Source: CAYJAD01 sp964370675
GTDB taxonomy: Bacteria > Desulfobacterota > Desulfovibrionia > Desulfovibrionales > Desulfovibrionaceae
NCBI GenBank assembly: GCA_964370675.1
Contig: CAYJKC010000003.1
Location: 34,954-98,953, forward strand
Length of the DNA: 64,000 nt
Reading direction: 5' to 3'
Positions within the stretch are counted from its first letter, which is position 1, and every line of letters starts with the position of its first letter. The translations under genes and the position numbers were made by a program. Below are positions 1 through 8,626 of the stretch, piece by piece. A model generated the notes under the pieces. The model was given only the letters and a program-made list of their open reading frames with translations, did not search any database and was not told the origin of the DNA.

Positions 1-831
1 GCAAAGTGCCAAGCCGCAGGCACGCAGTTGATCTGCATTAATAAAACCTTTGTGCCAAGCAATTTCCTCTGGGCATCCAACATATAATCCCTGACGAGTT
101 TGCATAGCCTGCACATAGGATGATGCTGCCAGCAATGAATCGTGTGTACCAGTATCTAACCAAGCAATGCCACGTCCCATAAGTTCAACATGTAGCTTGC
201 CACGATTTAGATAAATATTATTAACATCTGTAATTTCAAGTTCTCCGCGTGGGGAAGGTTTAATGCTTGATGCAATTTCTACCACGTCTTCATCATAAAA
301 GTACAATCCAGTTACAGCATAGTTAGAGCGAGGATTTTCAGGTTTTTCTTCAATACTAATAGCCTTGTATTGCGCATCAAATTCAACTACGCCATAACGC
401 TCTGGATCACTCACATGGTAGCCAAAAACTGTGGCTCCATCTTTTTGTTTAGAAGCACGCTGTAATACTGCCTCAAGGTTATGCCCAAAAAATATATTAT
501 CACCTAGTACCAAGCAACTTGGATGACCTTCAATATATGGTCTTGCTAAAATAAAGGCTTGAGCTAGTCCATCAGGTGAAGGTTGTTCAATATAATTAAA
601 TTTACACCCCCACTGACTACCATCTTGCAACAATTCTTGGAACAGTGGCAAATGATATGGAGTAGAAATTATACTTATATCCCTTATGCCTGCTAAAAGT
701 AATATACCTAGGGGATAGTAAATCATGGGCTTATCATAAATGGGCATAAGTTGCTTACTAATACTAAGTGTTAGTGGGTGTAAGCGCGTTCCTGAACCGC
801 CAGCTAAGATAATACCTTTACGTTCTTTCAT
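1..831 (-). CDS. rfbA: Glucose-1-phosphate thymidylyltransferase (3' end cut by window)
   Basis: Transfers dTMP to glucose-1-phosphate to make dTDP-glucose, the first step of dTDP-rhamnose synthesis for surface polysaccharide, in the cytosol. The ATG at 829-831 opens with KGIILAGGSGTRLHPLT, the sugar-nucleotidyltransferase signature, followed by SKQLMPIYDKPMIYYPL. The frame stays open to base 1, where PEEIAWHKGFINADQL matches the usual C-terminal region of RfbA. About 277 codons are visible against a family length near 290, so only about a dozen residues lie outside the window. No rfbB, rfbC or rfbD is visible; they may lie beyond the left edge. Confidence 0.95.
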   Translation of the reverse strand, partial: MKERKGIILAGGSGTRLHPLTLSISKQLMPIYDKPMIYYPLGILLLAGIRDISIISTPYHLPLFQELLQDGSQWGCKFNYIEQPSPDGLAQAFILARPYIEGHPSCLVLGDNIFFGHNLEAVLQRASKQKDGATVFGYHVSDPERYGVVEFDAQYKAISIEEKPENPRSNYAVTGLYFYDEDVVEIASSIKPSPRGELEITDVNNIYLNRGKLHVELMGRGIAWLDTGTHDSLLAASSYVQAMQTRQGLYVGCPEEIAWHKGFINADQLRACGLALC

Positions 832-1002
832 ATAATCTCATTATTTTTATTGCTAATTTAAAATTAATACATACTATTGTCGTATAGAATTAGTATCATT
901 TTATACGATAAAATTTTCCGTACATAAATTATTTATAAACATGCCTTACATAGTATGCAATAAAAATTTTATAAAAATTTTCTACTAGAATATGCGTAAA
1001 AA

Positions 1003-1767
1003 CTACGAATAATATTTATGAACAATATCGAACAATTCTTTTTGGTTATTATCATTACTTGCCACAAGAGAACTTGGCTTATCTAGGTTTAGGTTTGTAC
1101 CTTGAAAATTAGTTATATAGCCACCTGCCTCGCTAAGAATTAAGGAAGCTGCAGCATAATCCCAAGGTTTTAACAACTCTTCAACATAACCATCTAATCT
1201 TGCAGCAGCCACATAGCAAATGGCTAGAGCTGATGAACGCATCATTCTAATATCAAGGCTTTTTTGAAAAAGCTCCAAGCTTAATTGAAAATTAGCCTTG
1301 GCATTGGATTTGTTATAAGGGTTTGATCCGCATTCAATAAGGCTTTCGGCAAGGCTTCGTTTGCTTACCTCAAGTTTTTTATCTTGATTTAAATATGCCC
1401 CATGACCCTTTATGGCAGAAAAAACTTCGTCATTGAAAGGATTAAATACTATTCCAAATTGCACTTCACCATTAAGATAATGTGCTAGAGATAAAGCAGA
1501 CATATTATGCCCAAAAACCAAGTTAGTTGTGCCATCTATGGGGTCTACAATCCAACAATTATCTGTTAATGTGCAATTTTCTTCTTCCTCAGAAAAAAAA
1601 TTTATACTTGGATACACAGTACTTAATGCATGCTTTAAAAAATCATTAACGTGCAAGTCAACATTGGTCACAAAGTCACCAATGCCCTTTAAGTTAATAC
1701 CTGATACATCGGATAAAATTATATCCTTAGTTTTTAAGACTATTTGATATACTTCTGAATAATTCAT
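1003..1767 (-). CDS. Inositol monophosphatase family protein (SuhB/CysQ-like)
   Basis: A 254-residue Mg-dependent phosphatase of the inositol monophosphatase superfamily. The metal-binding motif WIVDPIDGTTNL is present near residue 75, preceded by the acidic FSEEEE stretch that supplies another metal ligand. The C-terminal WDYAAASLILSEAGG matches the family's second signature (WDxAA..L..EAGG). The length is normal. The substrate (inositol phosphate, 3'-phosphoadenosine phosphate or another sugar phosphate) cannot be told from the sequence. No good ribosome binding site precedes the ATG. The gene stands alone, with a strong hairpin between it and the EF-G-like gene upstream. Confidence 0.9.
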   Translation of the reverse strand: MNYSEVYQIVLKTKDIILSDVSGINLKGIGDFVTNVDLHVNDFLKHALSTVYPSINFFSEEEENCTLTDNCWIVDPIDGTTNLVFGHNMSALSLAHYLNGEVQFGIVFNPFNDEVFSAIKGHGAYLNQDKKLEVSKRSLAESLIECGSNPYNKSNAKANFQLSLELFQKSLDIRMMRSSALAICYVAAARLDGYVEELLKPWDYAAASLILSEAGGYITNFQGTNLNLDKPSSLVASNDNNQKELFDIVHKYYS

Positions 1768-1830
1768 GGGTTTTAATAGATTGGGTCAGTCTTGTATAAA
1801 CTTTTGGAAGTTTTTATGGCAATATGCAAA

Positions 1831-1868
1831 TGAGGGAAACTTTTTTTACAATAAAAAAGTTTCCCTCA
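1831..1868. terminator. Perfect 16-bp stem hairpin, bidirectional terminator-like
   Basis: TGAGGGAAACTTTTTT and its exact complement are separated by the 6-base loop TACAAT. The A- and T-runs at the stem base allow termination on both strands; it follows the EF-G-like gene on the minus strand. The same core recurs at 4841-4883 and 20806-20844. Confidence 0.8.
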
Positions 1869-1889
1869 ATAACTTAGCATACAATAAGA

Positions 1890-3953
1890 CTATTCTTCTC
1901 TAGAAGCTTTATACTCTTCTATAATTTTATCAGCAATTGGTGGTGGAGCTTCTTCATAGTGAGCAAACTCCATAGTAAATACACCTTGACCGCCAGTCAT
2001 GGAGCGCAAATCAGGAGCATAGCGTAAAACTTCACTCATGGGAACATGAGCTTTAATTTCGGTAATGCCTGCCACAGAATCAGAACCAAGCACTTTACCG
2101 CGCCTTGATGATAAATCACCAATAACGTCTCCCATATTTTCATCAGGCACTGATACTGCTAATAGCACAATGGGCTCAAGCAAAGTAGGCTTAAGATTTT
2201 CCATAGCCTTTTTAAATGCCAGTGAACCAGCAATCTTAAATGCCATTTCTGACGAGTCTACGTTATGATATGACCCATCATAAACTCTGACCTTAAAGTC
2301 AACCACTTGGCAACCGGCAAGAAAACCACGCGCAGCAGCTTCTTGTACACCTTTATCAATGGCTGGAATGTACTGACGCGGAATAACACCGCCAACGATA
2401 GCATCTTCAAATTGATAACCAGAGCCACGAGGTAGCCCTTCCATTTCTATCCAACAATCACCAAATTGACCACGCCCACCAGATTGCTTTTTATGTCGAC
2501 CTTGTACTTGGCATTTACCACGCACAGTTTCGCGATAGGGCACTTTAGGTGTTTTTAAGATAATTTCTGTTTTATAACGACGTTTAGCTTTTTCTACTGA
2601 AAGTTCAATATGTAATTGCCCCATACCAGCTAGCAAAATATCACCAGATTCACCATCACGCGAAAGCTTTAGAGTAATATCTTCTTCTAAAAGCCTCTGC
2701 ACTGCACTAAACACTTTATCTTCATCACCCTTTTCTTTGGGTGCAAGCGCATAGGTAATAAGTTGTGGTGGTAGCTCAGCCATGGGCAATACAAATGGAG
2801 ACTTATCATCATACAAAGTATCACCAGTATGAGTATTTTTAAGTTTACCAATAGCAATAATAGCTCCAGGTCCCAAAGTATCCTTGCATTGAGTTTGAGT
2901 TTTACCAGTTAAATATAAAAGACTGCTTAAGCGCTCACTGTCACCACAAGCAGAATTTTTAAGATTAGAATCACTAGATATTGTACCGGAAAGAACCCTA
3001 GCCATGGAAAGTTGCCCTGCAAATGGGTCCACAATGGTTTTGAAAATAAAGCAAGCTGCTGGTCCATCTTCTGTACTTGGACGTTCGTTTAATTCCTCAT
3101 CAAAAAATGGCTGGCGCTCAAGTGGTGAGGGGAATAAACGTTGAATAGTTTGTAATAGCTGTACACCACCCTTATTTTCAAGAGCAGCACCGCAAACAAC
3201 AGGAGTAAGGGCGCCTGACATAACGCCCATGCGCAAACCTTTATCAATATCTTCAGCAGATAAAACACCTTCTTCAAGATATTTTTCCATGAGTTCTTCA
3301 TCAGATTCTGCAATATTTTCCACAGTAGTATCACGGATAAGGGTTACTTCATCAGCCAAATCAGCAGGAATTGGAGCTTCAATAGTTGCTCCATTTTCAC
3401 CAAACATAAGAGCCTTACTAGCAAAAATATCCACCAATCCAAGGAAGGTTTCACCGGCTACAATAGGCATAAATAGAGTTACAGGTTTTGCCCCAAGCAT
3501 GGAAATAATACCGTCATATGCCATTTGAAAATCAGCACGATCACGATCAATTTTATTAATAAATACCATGGAAGGAAGACCTTCAGCCTTAACCATACTC
3601 CAAAGTTTACGTGTTAGTGGGCGTACCCCATCCACTGCATCAATTACAAATGCAACGGCATCAACACCTTTAAGTAAACAAGCCATATCACCAGTGAAGT
3701 TGCCATCACCAGGAATATCTACTAAATAGTGGCGATTTTTTTCCCATTCATAAGTAGCAAAGCCAGGCTGAATAGAGCCACGCCTGCGTATTTCTTCTGG
3801 TTCGTAATCAAGGCTAGTTGTGCCATCTTCAATGGCTCCCAAGCGATTTATAATACCAGTTTGAAAAAGTAGCATTTCTGCAAGTGAAGTTTTACCAGAT
3901 CCACCAGTGCCAACTAGGGCATATGTGCGCTGCATTTCCAGGGGTTTGGACAT
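1890..3953 (-). CDS. Elongation factor G-like GTPase
   Basis: A translational GTPase of about 687 residues with EF-G domain order. The G1 P-loop is GTGGSGKTS near residue 14, G3 is DIPGDGNF, and G4 is NKIDRD. EF-G domain II-V sequence follows, including GMGQLHIELSVEKAKRRY and the domain IV stretch RHKKQSGGRGQFGD. The canonical EF-G switch I motif RGITI is replaced by RRGSIQPGFATYEW, so this looks like a divergent EF-G paralogue rather than the main translocase; its role is unknown. I chose the ATG at 3953 because GGGAG lies 7 bases upstream; the frame extends a further 24 codons without support. No rpsL, rpsG or tuf lies nearby. Confidence 0.85.
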   Translation of the reverse strand: MSKPLEMQRTYALVGTGGSGKTSLAEMLLFQTGIINRLGAIEDGTTSLDYEPEEIRRRGSIQPGFATYEWEKNRHYLVDIPGDGNFTGDMACLLKGVDAVAFVIDAVDGVRPLTRKLWSMVKAEGLPSMVFINKIDRDRADFQMAYDGIISMLGAKPVTLFMPIVAGETFLGLVDIFASKALMFGENGATIEAPIPADLADEVTLIRDTTVENIAESDEELMEKYLEEGVLSAEDIDKGLRMGVMSGALTPVVCGAALENKGGVQLLQTIQRLFPSPLERQPFFDEELNERPSTEDGPAACFIFKTIVDPFAGQLSMARVLSGTISSDSNLKNSACGDSERLSSLLYLTGKTQTQCKDTLGPGAIIAIGKLKNTHTGDTLYDDKSPFVLPMAELPPQLITYALAPKEKGDEDKVFSAVQRLLEEDITLKLSRDGESGDILLAGMGQLHIELSVEKAKRRYKTEIILKTPKVPYRETVRGKCQVQGRHKKQSGGRGQFGDCWIEMEGLPRGSGYQFEDAIVGGVIPRQYIPAIDKGVQEAAARGFLAGCQVVDFKVRVYDGSYHNVDSSEMAFKIAGSLAFKKAMENLKPTLLEPIVLLAVSVPDENMGDVIGDLSSRRGKVLGSDSVAGITEIKAHVPMSEVLRYAPDLRSMTGGQGVFTMEFAHYEEAPPPIADKIIEEYKASREE

Positions 3954-4204
3954 TGTTTTCTCCCATTGGACAGATTTATAAAGCCAGAGCCTACAAAATA
4001 ATTCATTACCATTAAAAATGGTCATGCAACTTTGTTGGGCACTGTGCCAAAAAAAATAAAATACGTTCTTTATGTATAACCTTTCTTAAAAAAAAAAGAA
4101 AGAACTTCTTGCACTGGATAAATAATTTAATATTTTTTTGTATACAGTTAATTATTTTATATTTATACTAGAATTACGCCAGCTATACAATAGCGTGTTA
4201 TATA

Positions 4205-4714
4205 ATGGAGCATGAGTATTTTATGATTTCTTTGCAAAGTTTTAGTATTGAGAACCTTGCTTTGGGTTTTTTGGGTATAGTGGTTATTATGGGCTTTATT
4301 GCTGTGTCGCGCATTATGCGTACAGGACGCAAGTCTTTTGATACCAGACATAATGATATGGATGCACGCATTAAGGACACAGCCCAAAGCATACGTGATA
4401 ACAGCAATGCCATACAAAGCCATGAACAATTACATATTATAGCCTCAGCCCTTAAGGATGCCTTGGAGCAAAAAGGTCATATGGCTAAAGACATAGTCAG
4501 TGAACATAAAGACCATATAAAGCTTAATCTTAATAATATGCTAATTACTATACGTTATCAAACAAAGGTCACAACCTTACACAGCATAAAAAAGAAAGTA
4601 TATGGCCAAGGGCTGTGGGAGGTCAGCAGTGACGACAATCCACCCCAAAGTTTTGCAAACCTTATGCTGCTAGAAAAACATTTATTAAATATGCTACATG
4701 ATGAAGGGTATTAA
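4205..4714 (+). CDS. Small membrane protein with cytoplasmic helical domain, unknown
   Basis: I do not recognise this 169-residue protein. One hydrophobic segment (about residues 19-34, LALGFLGIVVIMGFIA) is followed by a basic stretch and a long charged helical region with coiled-coil character (residues 45-105), then a C-terminal part ending MLLEKHLLNMLHDEGY. It is probably anchored in the inner membrane with most of the chain in the cytoplasm. An internal ATG at 4223, 12 bases after GGAG, may be the true start; the first ATG has no ribosome binding site. It is divergent from the EF-G-like gene. Confidence 0.6.
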   Translation: MEHEYFMISLQSFSIENLALGFLGIVVIMGFIAVSRIMRTGRKSFDTRHNDMDARIKDTAQSIRDNSNAIQSHEQLHIIASALKDALEQKGHMAKDIVSEHKDHIKLNLNNMLITIRYQTKVTTLHSIKKKVYGQGLWEVSSDDNPPQSFANLMLLEKHLLNMLHDEGY

Positions 4715-5071
4715 ACTAGCATTTCCATTATGATTTTTCAGACTGATTACGAAGCCCTTTGATGGCGTTTGAGTCTACTAAAACAGCTTTGCTGTTTTAG
4801 CATGAGGCAAATTATAATTTGTTAGAGTGCTGACAAAGTCTCTGGAGAAACCTTTTTTGTGAACAAAAAAGAGTTTCCCCAGACCCCTTCCAAAAAAAAC
4901 TTTAACTGCGACAGTATGTTATCACTAGAAAATAGTTTGCGGCGCAATGGAAAATGCTAAATTTTAAACGCCATATTTTAAGTTTAAGGTCTTAAAGTTA
5001 AAAAAATAATTTTTAAATCATAGCTAAAAAATTACCTTTTTTGACCTAGGGTTTGTCCATAGTCTGGCAAA
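4715..5071. other. Intergenic region with several hairpins and repeats
   Basis: No convincing gene in about 357 bases. It holds a perfect 10-bp stem hairpin CTAAAACAGC-TTT-GCTGTTTTAG (4778-4800), the terminator-like hairpin at 4841-4883, two copies of the 15-mer GGCAAATTATAATTT (4806-4820 and 5066-5080, the second overlapping the stop codon of the thioesterase gene), and sequence related to the structured repeat at 61846-61920. Confidence 0.7.
4841..4883. terminator. Imperfect hairpin of the GGGGAAACT terminator family
   Basis: The left arm TCTGGAGAAACCTTTTTT pairs with the right arm AAAAAAGAGTTTCCCCAGA with a mismatch and a bulge. It lies between the convergent genes at 4205-4714 (+) and 5072-5491 (-) and can serve both. 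Confidence 0.6.
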
Positions 5072-5491
5072 TTATAATTTTTCGCTCCATAAATCTTTAA
5101 GCCATGCTGGCACAGCGCAAGGGCGACCATTTTGCCCCACCACAGCATGCTGGGTCATACCTTTTGCTAAAATGATGCTCTTGTCTTCATTTAATATTTC
5201 ATATACAAAGTCTATGGAAGCACGACCCCATTTACTTATACCTACGCAAACCCAAACCAAATCGTCATAACGCGCTGGTGATTTATAGCGACACTGGGCT
5301 TCTCGTACCGGTAAAAAAATTCCGCGTGCTTCGACATCTTTATAACTCATACCTTGAGCGCGTATAAATTCACTGCGGGAGCGTTCAAAAATATGCAAAT
5401 ATTCTGCATAATAAAGAACACCCATGGTGTCGGTTTCACCATAGGAAATCCGGTGGCTAAGCCATGTATGTGGTGTTGGAATATTATTCAT
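5072..5491 (-). CDS. YbgC/4-hydroxybenzoyl-CoA-type acyl-CoA thioesterase
   Basis: A 139-residue hotdog-fold thioesterase, which hydrolyses acyl-CoA thioesters in the cytosol. The N-terminal stretch ISYGETDTMGVLYYAEYL carries the family signature with the catalytic-region Asp (Y-x-x-TD-x-x-G-V-x-Y-x-x-Y), followed by FERSRSEF. The length is typical for YbgC. In many proteobacteria ybgC belongs to the tol-pal cluster; no tol or pal gene is visible here. GAGG precedes the ATG by 5 bases. It is divergent from the MltA gene, with 29 bases between the start codons, so the two promoters must lie within or overlap each other's coding ends. Confidence 0.85.
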   Translation of the reverse strand: MNNIPTPHTWLSHRISYGETDTMGVLYYAEYLHIFERSRSEFIRAQGMSYKDVEARGIFLPVREAQCRYKSPARYDDLVWVCVGISKWGRASIDFVYEILNEDKSIILAKGMTQHAVVGQNGRPCAVPAWLKDLWSEKL

Positions 5492-5520
5492 ATCAACCTC
5501 GTTTAATGTTGGAGAATACA

Positions 5521-6645
5521 GTGTTACATAAATTTTCTAATCTGCGTAATATTTTTGTTTTGCTACTAAGCATTATCACTTTATGTTCATGCGCTAAAGA
5601 AATTCCACCGCCAGAAAATAAATTTCTCGTTTCAAAAAAAGAAAATGAGCAATATTTTTTAAGTCATTTAAGCCCACGCAATCAAAATATTAATTCTTGG
5701 CGTAGCCTTGAGCCAACTTTGCTAAAGAGTTTAAATTATGTCAAAGCAAAAAAGTTTGATGCCATAGCTGTTGATAGACCTGGTTTACGCCTAACTTGGG
5801 GGCAAATGGAACATACCCTAAGGCAATTAAAGGATTTATTGCCAAAACTTGACAGACATCCCAATTTATTCAAAGAAAAATTTATTTGGGTTCCTGTGCA
5901 TGGTGGTATCATGTATTCTGGTTATTATGAACCAACACTAAAAGCTAGTCGCACCTATAAAGAAGGCTACACTCCACTCTATAGAAATCCACCAGATTTA
6001 GCAAAATATCGTAAACGCGGACGTAAATATCATAGTCGAACTGCCATTGATAAGGAAAATGTGCTTGCCGGACGTGGTTTAGAACTTGCTTGGGCAGAAA
6101 GCTTTGTTGATGTTTTTTATCTGCAAATTCAAGGCTCAGGTAAACTTATTTTTGATGATGGCTCTGTGGCTCATGTTAATTATGCCGGACAAAATGGTCA
6201 TAAATATGTTAGCTCTGGGCGCATAATGCGTGAAAAAGGTCTGCTTAAGCGCGGTGATGTTCAAGAACAAAAAGAATGGTTTAAGAATAATCCACATCGC
6301 GTTTGGGAAATTTTTAAAGAAAACCCAAGCTATGTATTCTTTAGATTTGGTGACAAAGGTGCAACGGGGGCCATGGGCTATGTGGTTGACCCACTGGCAA
6401 GCATTGCTACAGATAGGCATTTTATACCTCTAGGTAGTGTGGTTGCTTATGGGGTGAATATTCCACAAGCCGTTGGTGGACCAAAAGCTTTGCGTGCCAT
6501 AGGTTTTGCACAAGATGTGGGTGGAGCTATTAAGCGTAATCGTATAGATATATTTACTGGCGGTGGTGCTGAGGCTGAATATATAGCAAGCCATCTTGAT
6601 GCACCGGGGCCTGCTTGGGTGCTTGTAAGTAAGGATATTTTTTAA
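5521..6645 (+). CDS. mltA: Membrane-bound lytic murein transglycosylase A (lipoprotein)
   Basis: Cleaves the MurNAc-GlcNAc bond of peptidoglycan with formation of 1,6-anhydroMurNAc, at the outer membrane. The MltA domain is seen from PGLRLTWGQ through GVPVHGGIMYSGYYEPTL-like sequence, and the C-terminal 3D domain from GYVVDPLASIATDRHFIPLG to AIKRNRIDIFTGGGAEAE, with the conserved catalytic Asp region IDIFTG. I chose the GTG at 5521 because GGAG lies 6 bases before it and it yields a clean lipoprotein signal: basic start, hydrophobic run, lipobox LCSC with lipidated Cys near residue 25. An upstream ATG at 5506 is in frame but has no binding site. Confidence 0.9.
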   Translation: MLHKFSNLRNIFVLLLSIITLCSCAKEIPPPENKFLVSKKENEQYFLSHLSPRNQNINSWRSLEPTLLKSLNYVKAKKFDAIAVDRPGLRLTWGQMEHTLRQLKDLLPKLDRHPNLFKEKFIWVPVHGGIMYSGYYEPTLKASRTYKEGYTPLYRNPPDLAKYRKRGRKYHSRTAIDKENVLAGRGLELAWAESFVDVFYLQIQGSGKLIFDDGSVAHVNYAGQNGHKYVSSGRIMREKGLLKRGDVQEQKEWFKNNPHRVWEIFKENPSYVFFRFGDKGATGAMGYVVDPLASIATDRHFIPLGSVVAYGVNIPQAVGGPKALRAIGFAQDVGGAIKRNRIDIFTGGGAEAEYIASHLDAPGPAWVLVSKDIF

Positions 6646-7161
6646 TATATTTACTAGATAACCACAGTGATTCCAATTGATAACTATAACCAAAAAAATT
6701 TGGCTTTTTATGCCTTTGCAAAGCAATAGGGAAGGTTTTTTAAGCAATTTGCTGCGACGAAGCAACGACCTGCCCAAAGGCCGACCCAAAGGGCGGCGAA
6801 GCCGTTTGCGTTTGCGAGGCACGAGCAATTACGCAAATCGAGAATAAAATGTGCCACGAAGTGGCATAGCCGTAGGCGAAGCATCCGACCCAGAGGGCAC
6901 CTGTAAGGTGTGCCTGTTAGCGAGCGACGCGAGCTTATAGGCATCGAGGGCAACGCGAGCCTTACGGATACAGAGAGCAACGCGTAGGTGCTGCACCGCT
7001 AAAAAAACTTTACCTATTGCTTTGTACATACAAAAAATTACAAATTAGAATCATATTACCCATAACAAAGGCATATATTTTTAAACTTTTATTTCTAATA
7101 ATAATTTTTAAATTAAAATAACCTAGACTTGCTTAGCTGCACCAAAAGAAAATTTTAACCA
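6646..7161. other. Intergenic region filled by a GC-rich inverted-repeat element
   Basis: About 516 bases between two convergent genes (mltA and trkH). Open frames on both strands here look like by-products of the short-hairpin composition rather than genes: their translations are Arg/Leu/Ser rich with no family resemblance and no ribosome binding sites. The repeat at 6667-7054 accounts for most of it. Confidence 0.7.
6667..7054. repeat. MITE-like inverted-repeat element with GC-rich mini-hairpin array
   Basis: The inner inverted repeats, 6719-6745 and 6998-7024, match at 24 of 27 positions and start with CAAAGCAATAGG. The similarity continues outward in a gapped form (GTGATTCCAATTG at 6667 against CAAATTAGAATCAT at 7041-7054). 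The core (about 6746-6997) is much richer in G and C than its surroundings and holds a string of tiny hairpins such as TGCCAC-GAA-GTGGCA, CGGC-GAA-GCCG and CACCT-GTA-AGGTG. No transposase is encoded. The left arm is 86% identical over 56 ungapped bases to 14064-14119. Confidence 0.7.
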
Positions 7162-8625
7162 CTACCACGCGCGATGCTTCCAAAAATCTGGAGTAAACAA
7201 TATTAAAATAGCATAAATTTCTAATCTTCCAATGAGCATAGCAGCACTCAATATCCATTTACCCACATCAGGTATATGTGCAAAATTATCCACTGGTCCA
7301 ACACTGCCAAGCCCAGGACCCACATTAGATAAGCAAGCAAGACTAGCAGTAAAGGCAGTTTCTAAGTCAAGATTACAAAGTAATAATAACAACGTGCATA
7401 TGCTCAATAACCCCATGAGCAATAAAAAATATGCTACAGTTGCCATTATTATGTTAGAAGATATTGTTTTACCATCCATCTTAAATGGTTGCACCAAACG
7501 TGGATGCAAAAATCGAAAATTTTCAAGCATGGCTAAGCGACTTAAAATGTGCAAGCGTAACATTTTTAACCCGCCTGCAGTGGACCCAGCACAACCACCC
7601 ACAAGGCTTAAAATAAGTAAAATGCCAAGGGCAAAGGTTGGCCAAAGGGCATAGTTTTCACTGGCAAACCCAGTAGTTGTACAAATTGATATCACTTGAA
7701 AACTTACTGCGCGAACCAAGCCCTCAAGCTGCATTAAGCTTTGCACCTCAAAAACATGATTTGTCCATAACACTAGGCAAATAGCAATAATACTAAAGCT
7801 TAAAACTCTTAAATAAGCACGACATTCAGCATTTTTAAAAAAGCAAAACCAGTCACCACGTAAAAAGCGTAAGTGTAAGGTAAAATTTATGCCAGCTATG
7901 ACCATGAAAAAAATTATTATCCATTGAATAAATGGACTTGGAAATGCAGCCAGTGATGCATTGCGCGTTGAAAAACCGCCAGTTGCCACAGTGGCAAAGC
8001 TATGATTTATAGCATCAAACCACCCCATGCCACCCATGTATAATAATACAATCAAAACTATGGTCATGACCATATATATCTTCCACAATAAGCTTGCTGT
8101 ATCGCGCAAACGCGGAGTTAGCCTATCTGGCATATGCCCTGAAACTTCTGCCTTATAAAGTTGCATACCCCCAACGCCTAATAATGAAAAAAGGGCCAAG
8201 GATAAAACAACAATACCCATGCCACCAAGCCAGTGAGTAAGCGATCTCCAAAACAATAAACTCTTGGGTATTATTTCCACATCGGTCAAAATGCTTGCGC
8301 CGGTGGTGGTAAAGCCTGAAACGCTTTCAAAAAAGGCATCTGTAAAACTTAGGTTGCCAGCAAAGACAAAGGGAAATGCGCCCACAAAGCTTGTCATAAT
8401 CCAACACAAACCAACAGTGGCAAAGGCTTTTTGCTGTGTAAAGCCAGTATTTTTTTTTCTATATGCCAGCATGCACATAAGAGCGCACAAAAAGGTTAAC
8501 CCCATGGCCATAAAAATACCGTGCTCTACCCCGTCATCATACCAATAAGATATGCCAAGCAAGCTTGCCATGCCTATGGTCATGCACAAAAGTAAAAGAC
8601 CTATTATGAAAATAATTCTTGCCAT
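7162..8625 (-). CDS. trkH: Trk potassium uptake channel subunit TrkH
   Basis: Inner-membrane K+-translocating subunit of the Trk system. The 487-residue chain has about ten hydrophobic segments and the four selectivity-filter P-loops of the family: SGFTTTGASI (near 105), FATVATGGFSTRN, ICTTTGFASENY and CLSNVGPGLG. The sequence LTHWLGGMGIVVL after the first loop is also characteristic. It follows trkA with one base between stop and start and has no ribosome binding site of its own, so its translation is probably coupled to trkA. Confidence 0.95.
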   Translation of the reverse strand: MARIIFIIGLLLLCMTIGMASLLGISYWYDDGVEHGIFMAMGLTFLCALMCMLAYRKKNTGFTQQKAFATVGLCWIMTSFVGAFPFVFAGNLSFTDAFFESVSGFTTTGASILTDVEIIPKSLLFWRSLTHWLGGMGIVVLSLALFSLLGVGGMQLYKAEVSGHMPDRLTPRLRDTASLLWKIYMVMTIVLIVLLYMGGMGWFDAINHSFATVATGGFSTRNASLAAFPSPFIQWIIIFFMVIAGINFTLHLRFLRGDWFCFFKNAECRAYLRVLSFSIIAICLVLWTNHVFEVQSLMQLEGLVRAVSFQVISICTTTGFASENYALWPTFALGILLILSLVGGCAGSTAGGLKMLRLHILSRLAMLENFRFLHPRLVQPFKMDGKTISSNIIMATVAYFLLLMGLLSICTLLLLLCNLDLETAFTASLACLSNVGPGLGSVGPVDNFAHIPDVGKWILSAAMLIGRLEIYAILILFTPDFWKHRAW

Positions 8626-8626
8626 A

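Noticed and set aside
1529..1747. Plus-strand frame opposite the inositol monophosphatase gene
   Set aside because: It is a shadow of a well-supported gene; many similar opposite-strand frames across the window were left out for the same reason.
6746..6997. GC-rich hairpin array as a CRISPR array
   Set aside because: The units vary in sequence and length and there are no equal spacers.
6430..7029. Three minus-strand frames (6430-6828, 6708-6980, 6829-7029) in the mltA end and the GC-rich element
   Set aside because: They overlap each other and mltA, are Arg/Leu-rich, and arise from the hairpin array, which leaves many frames open.
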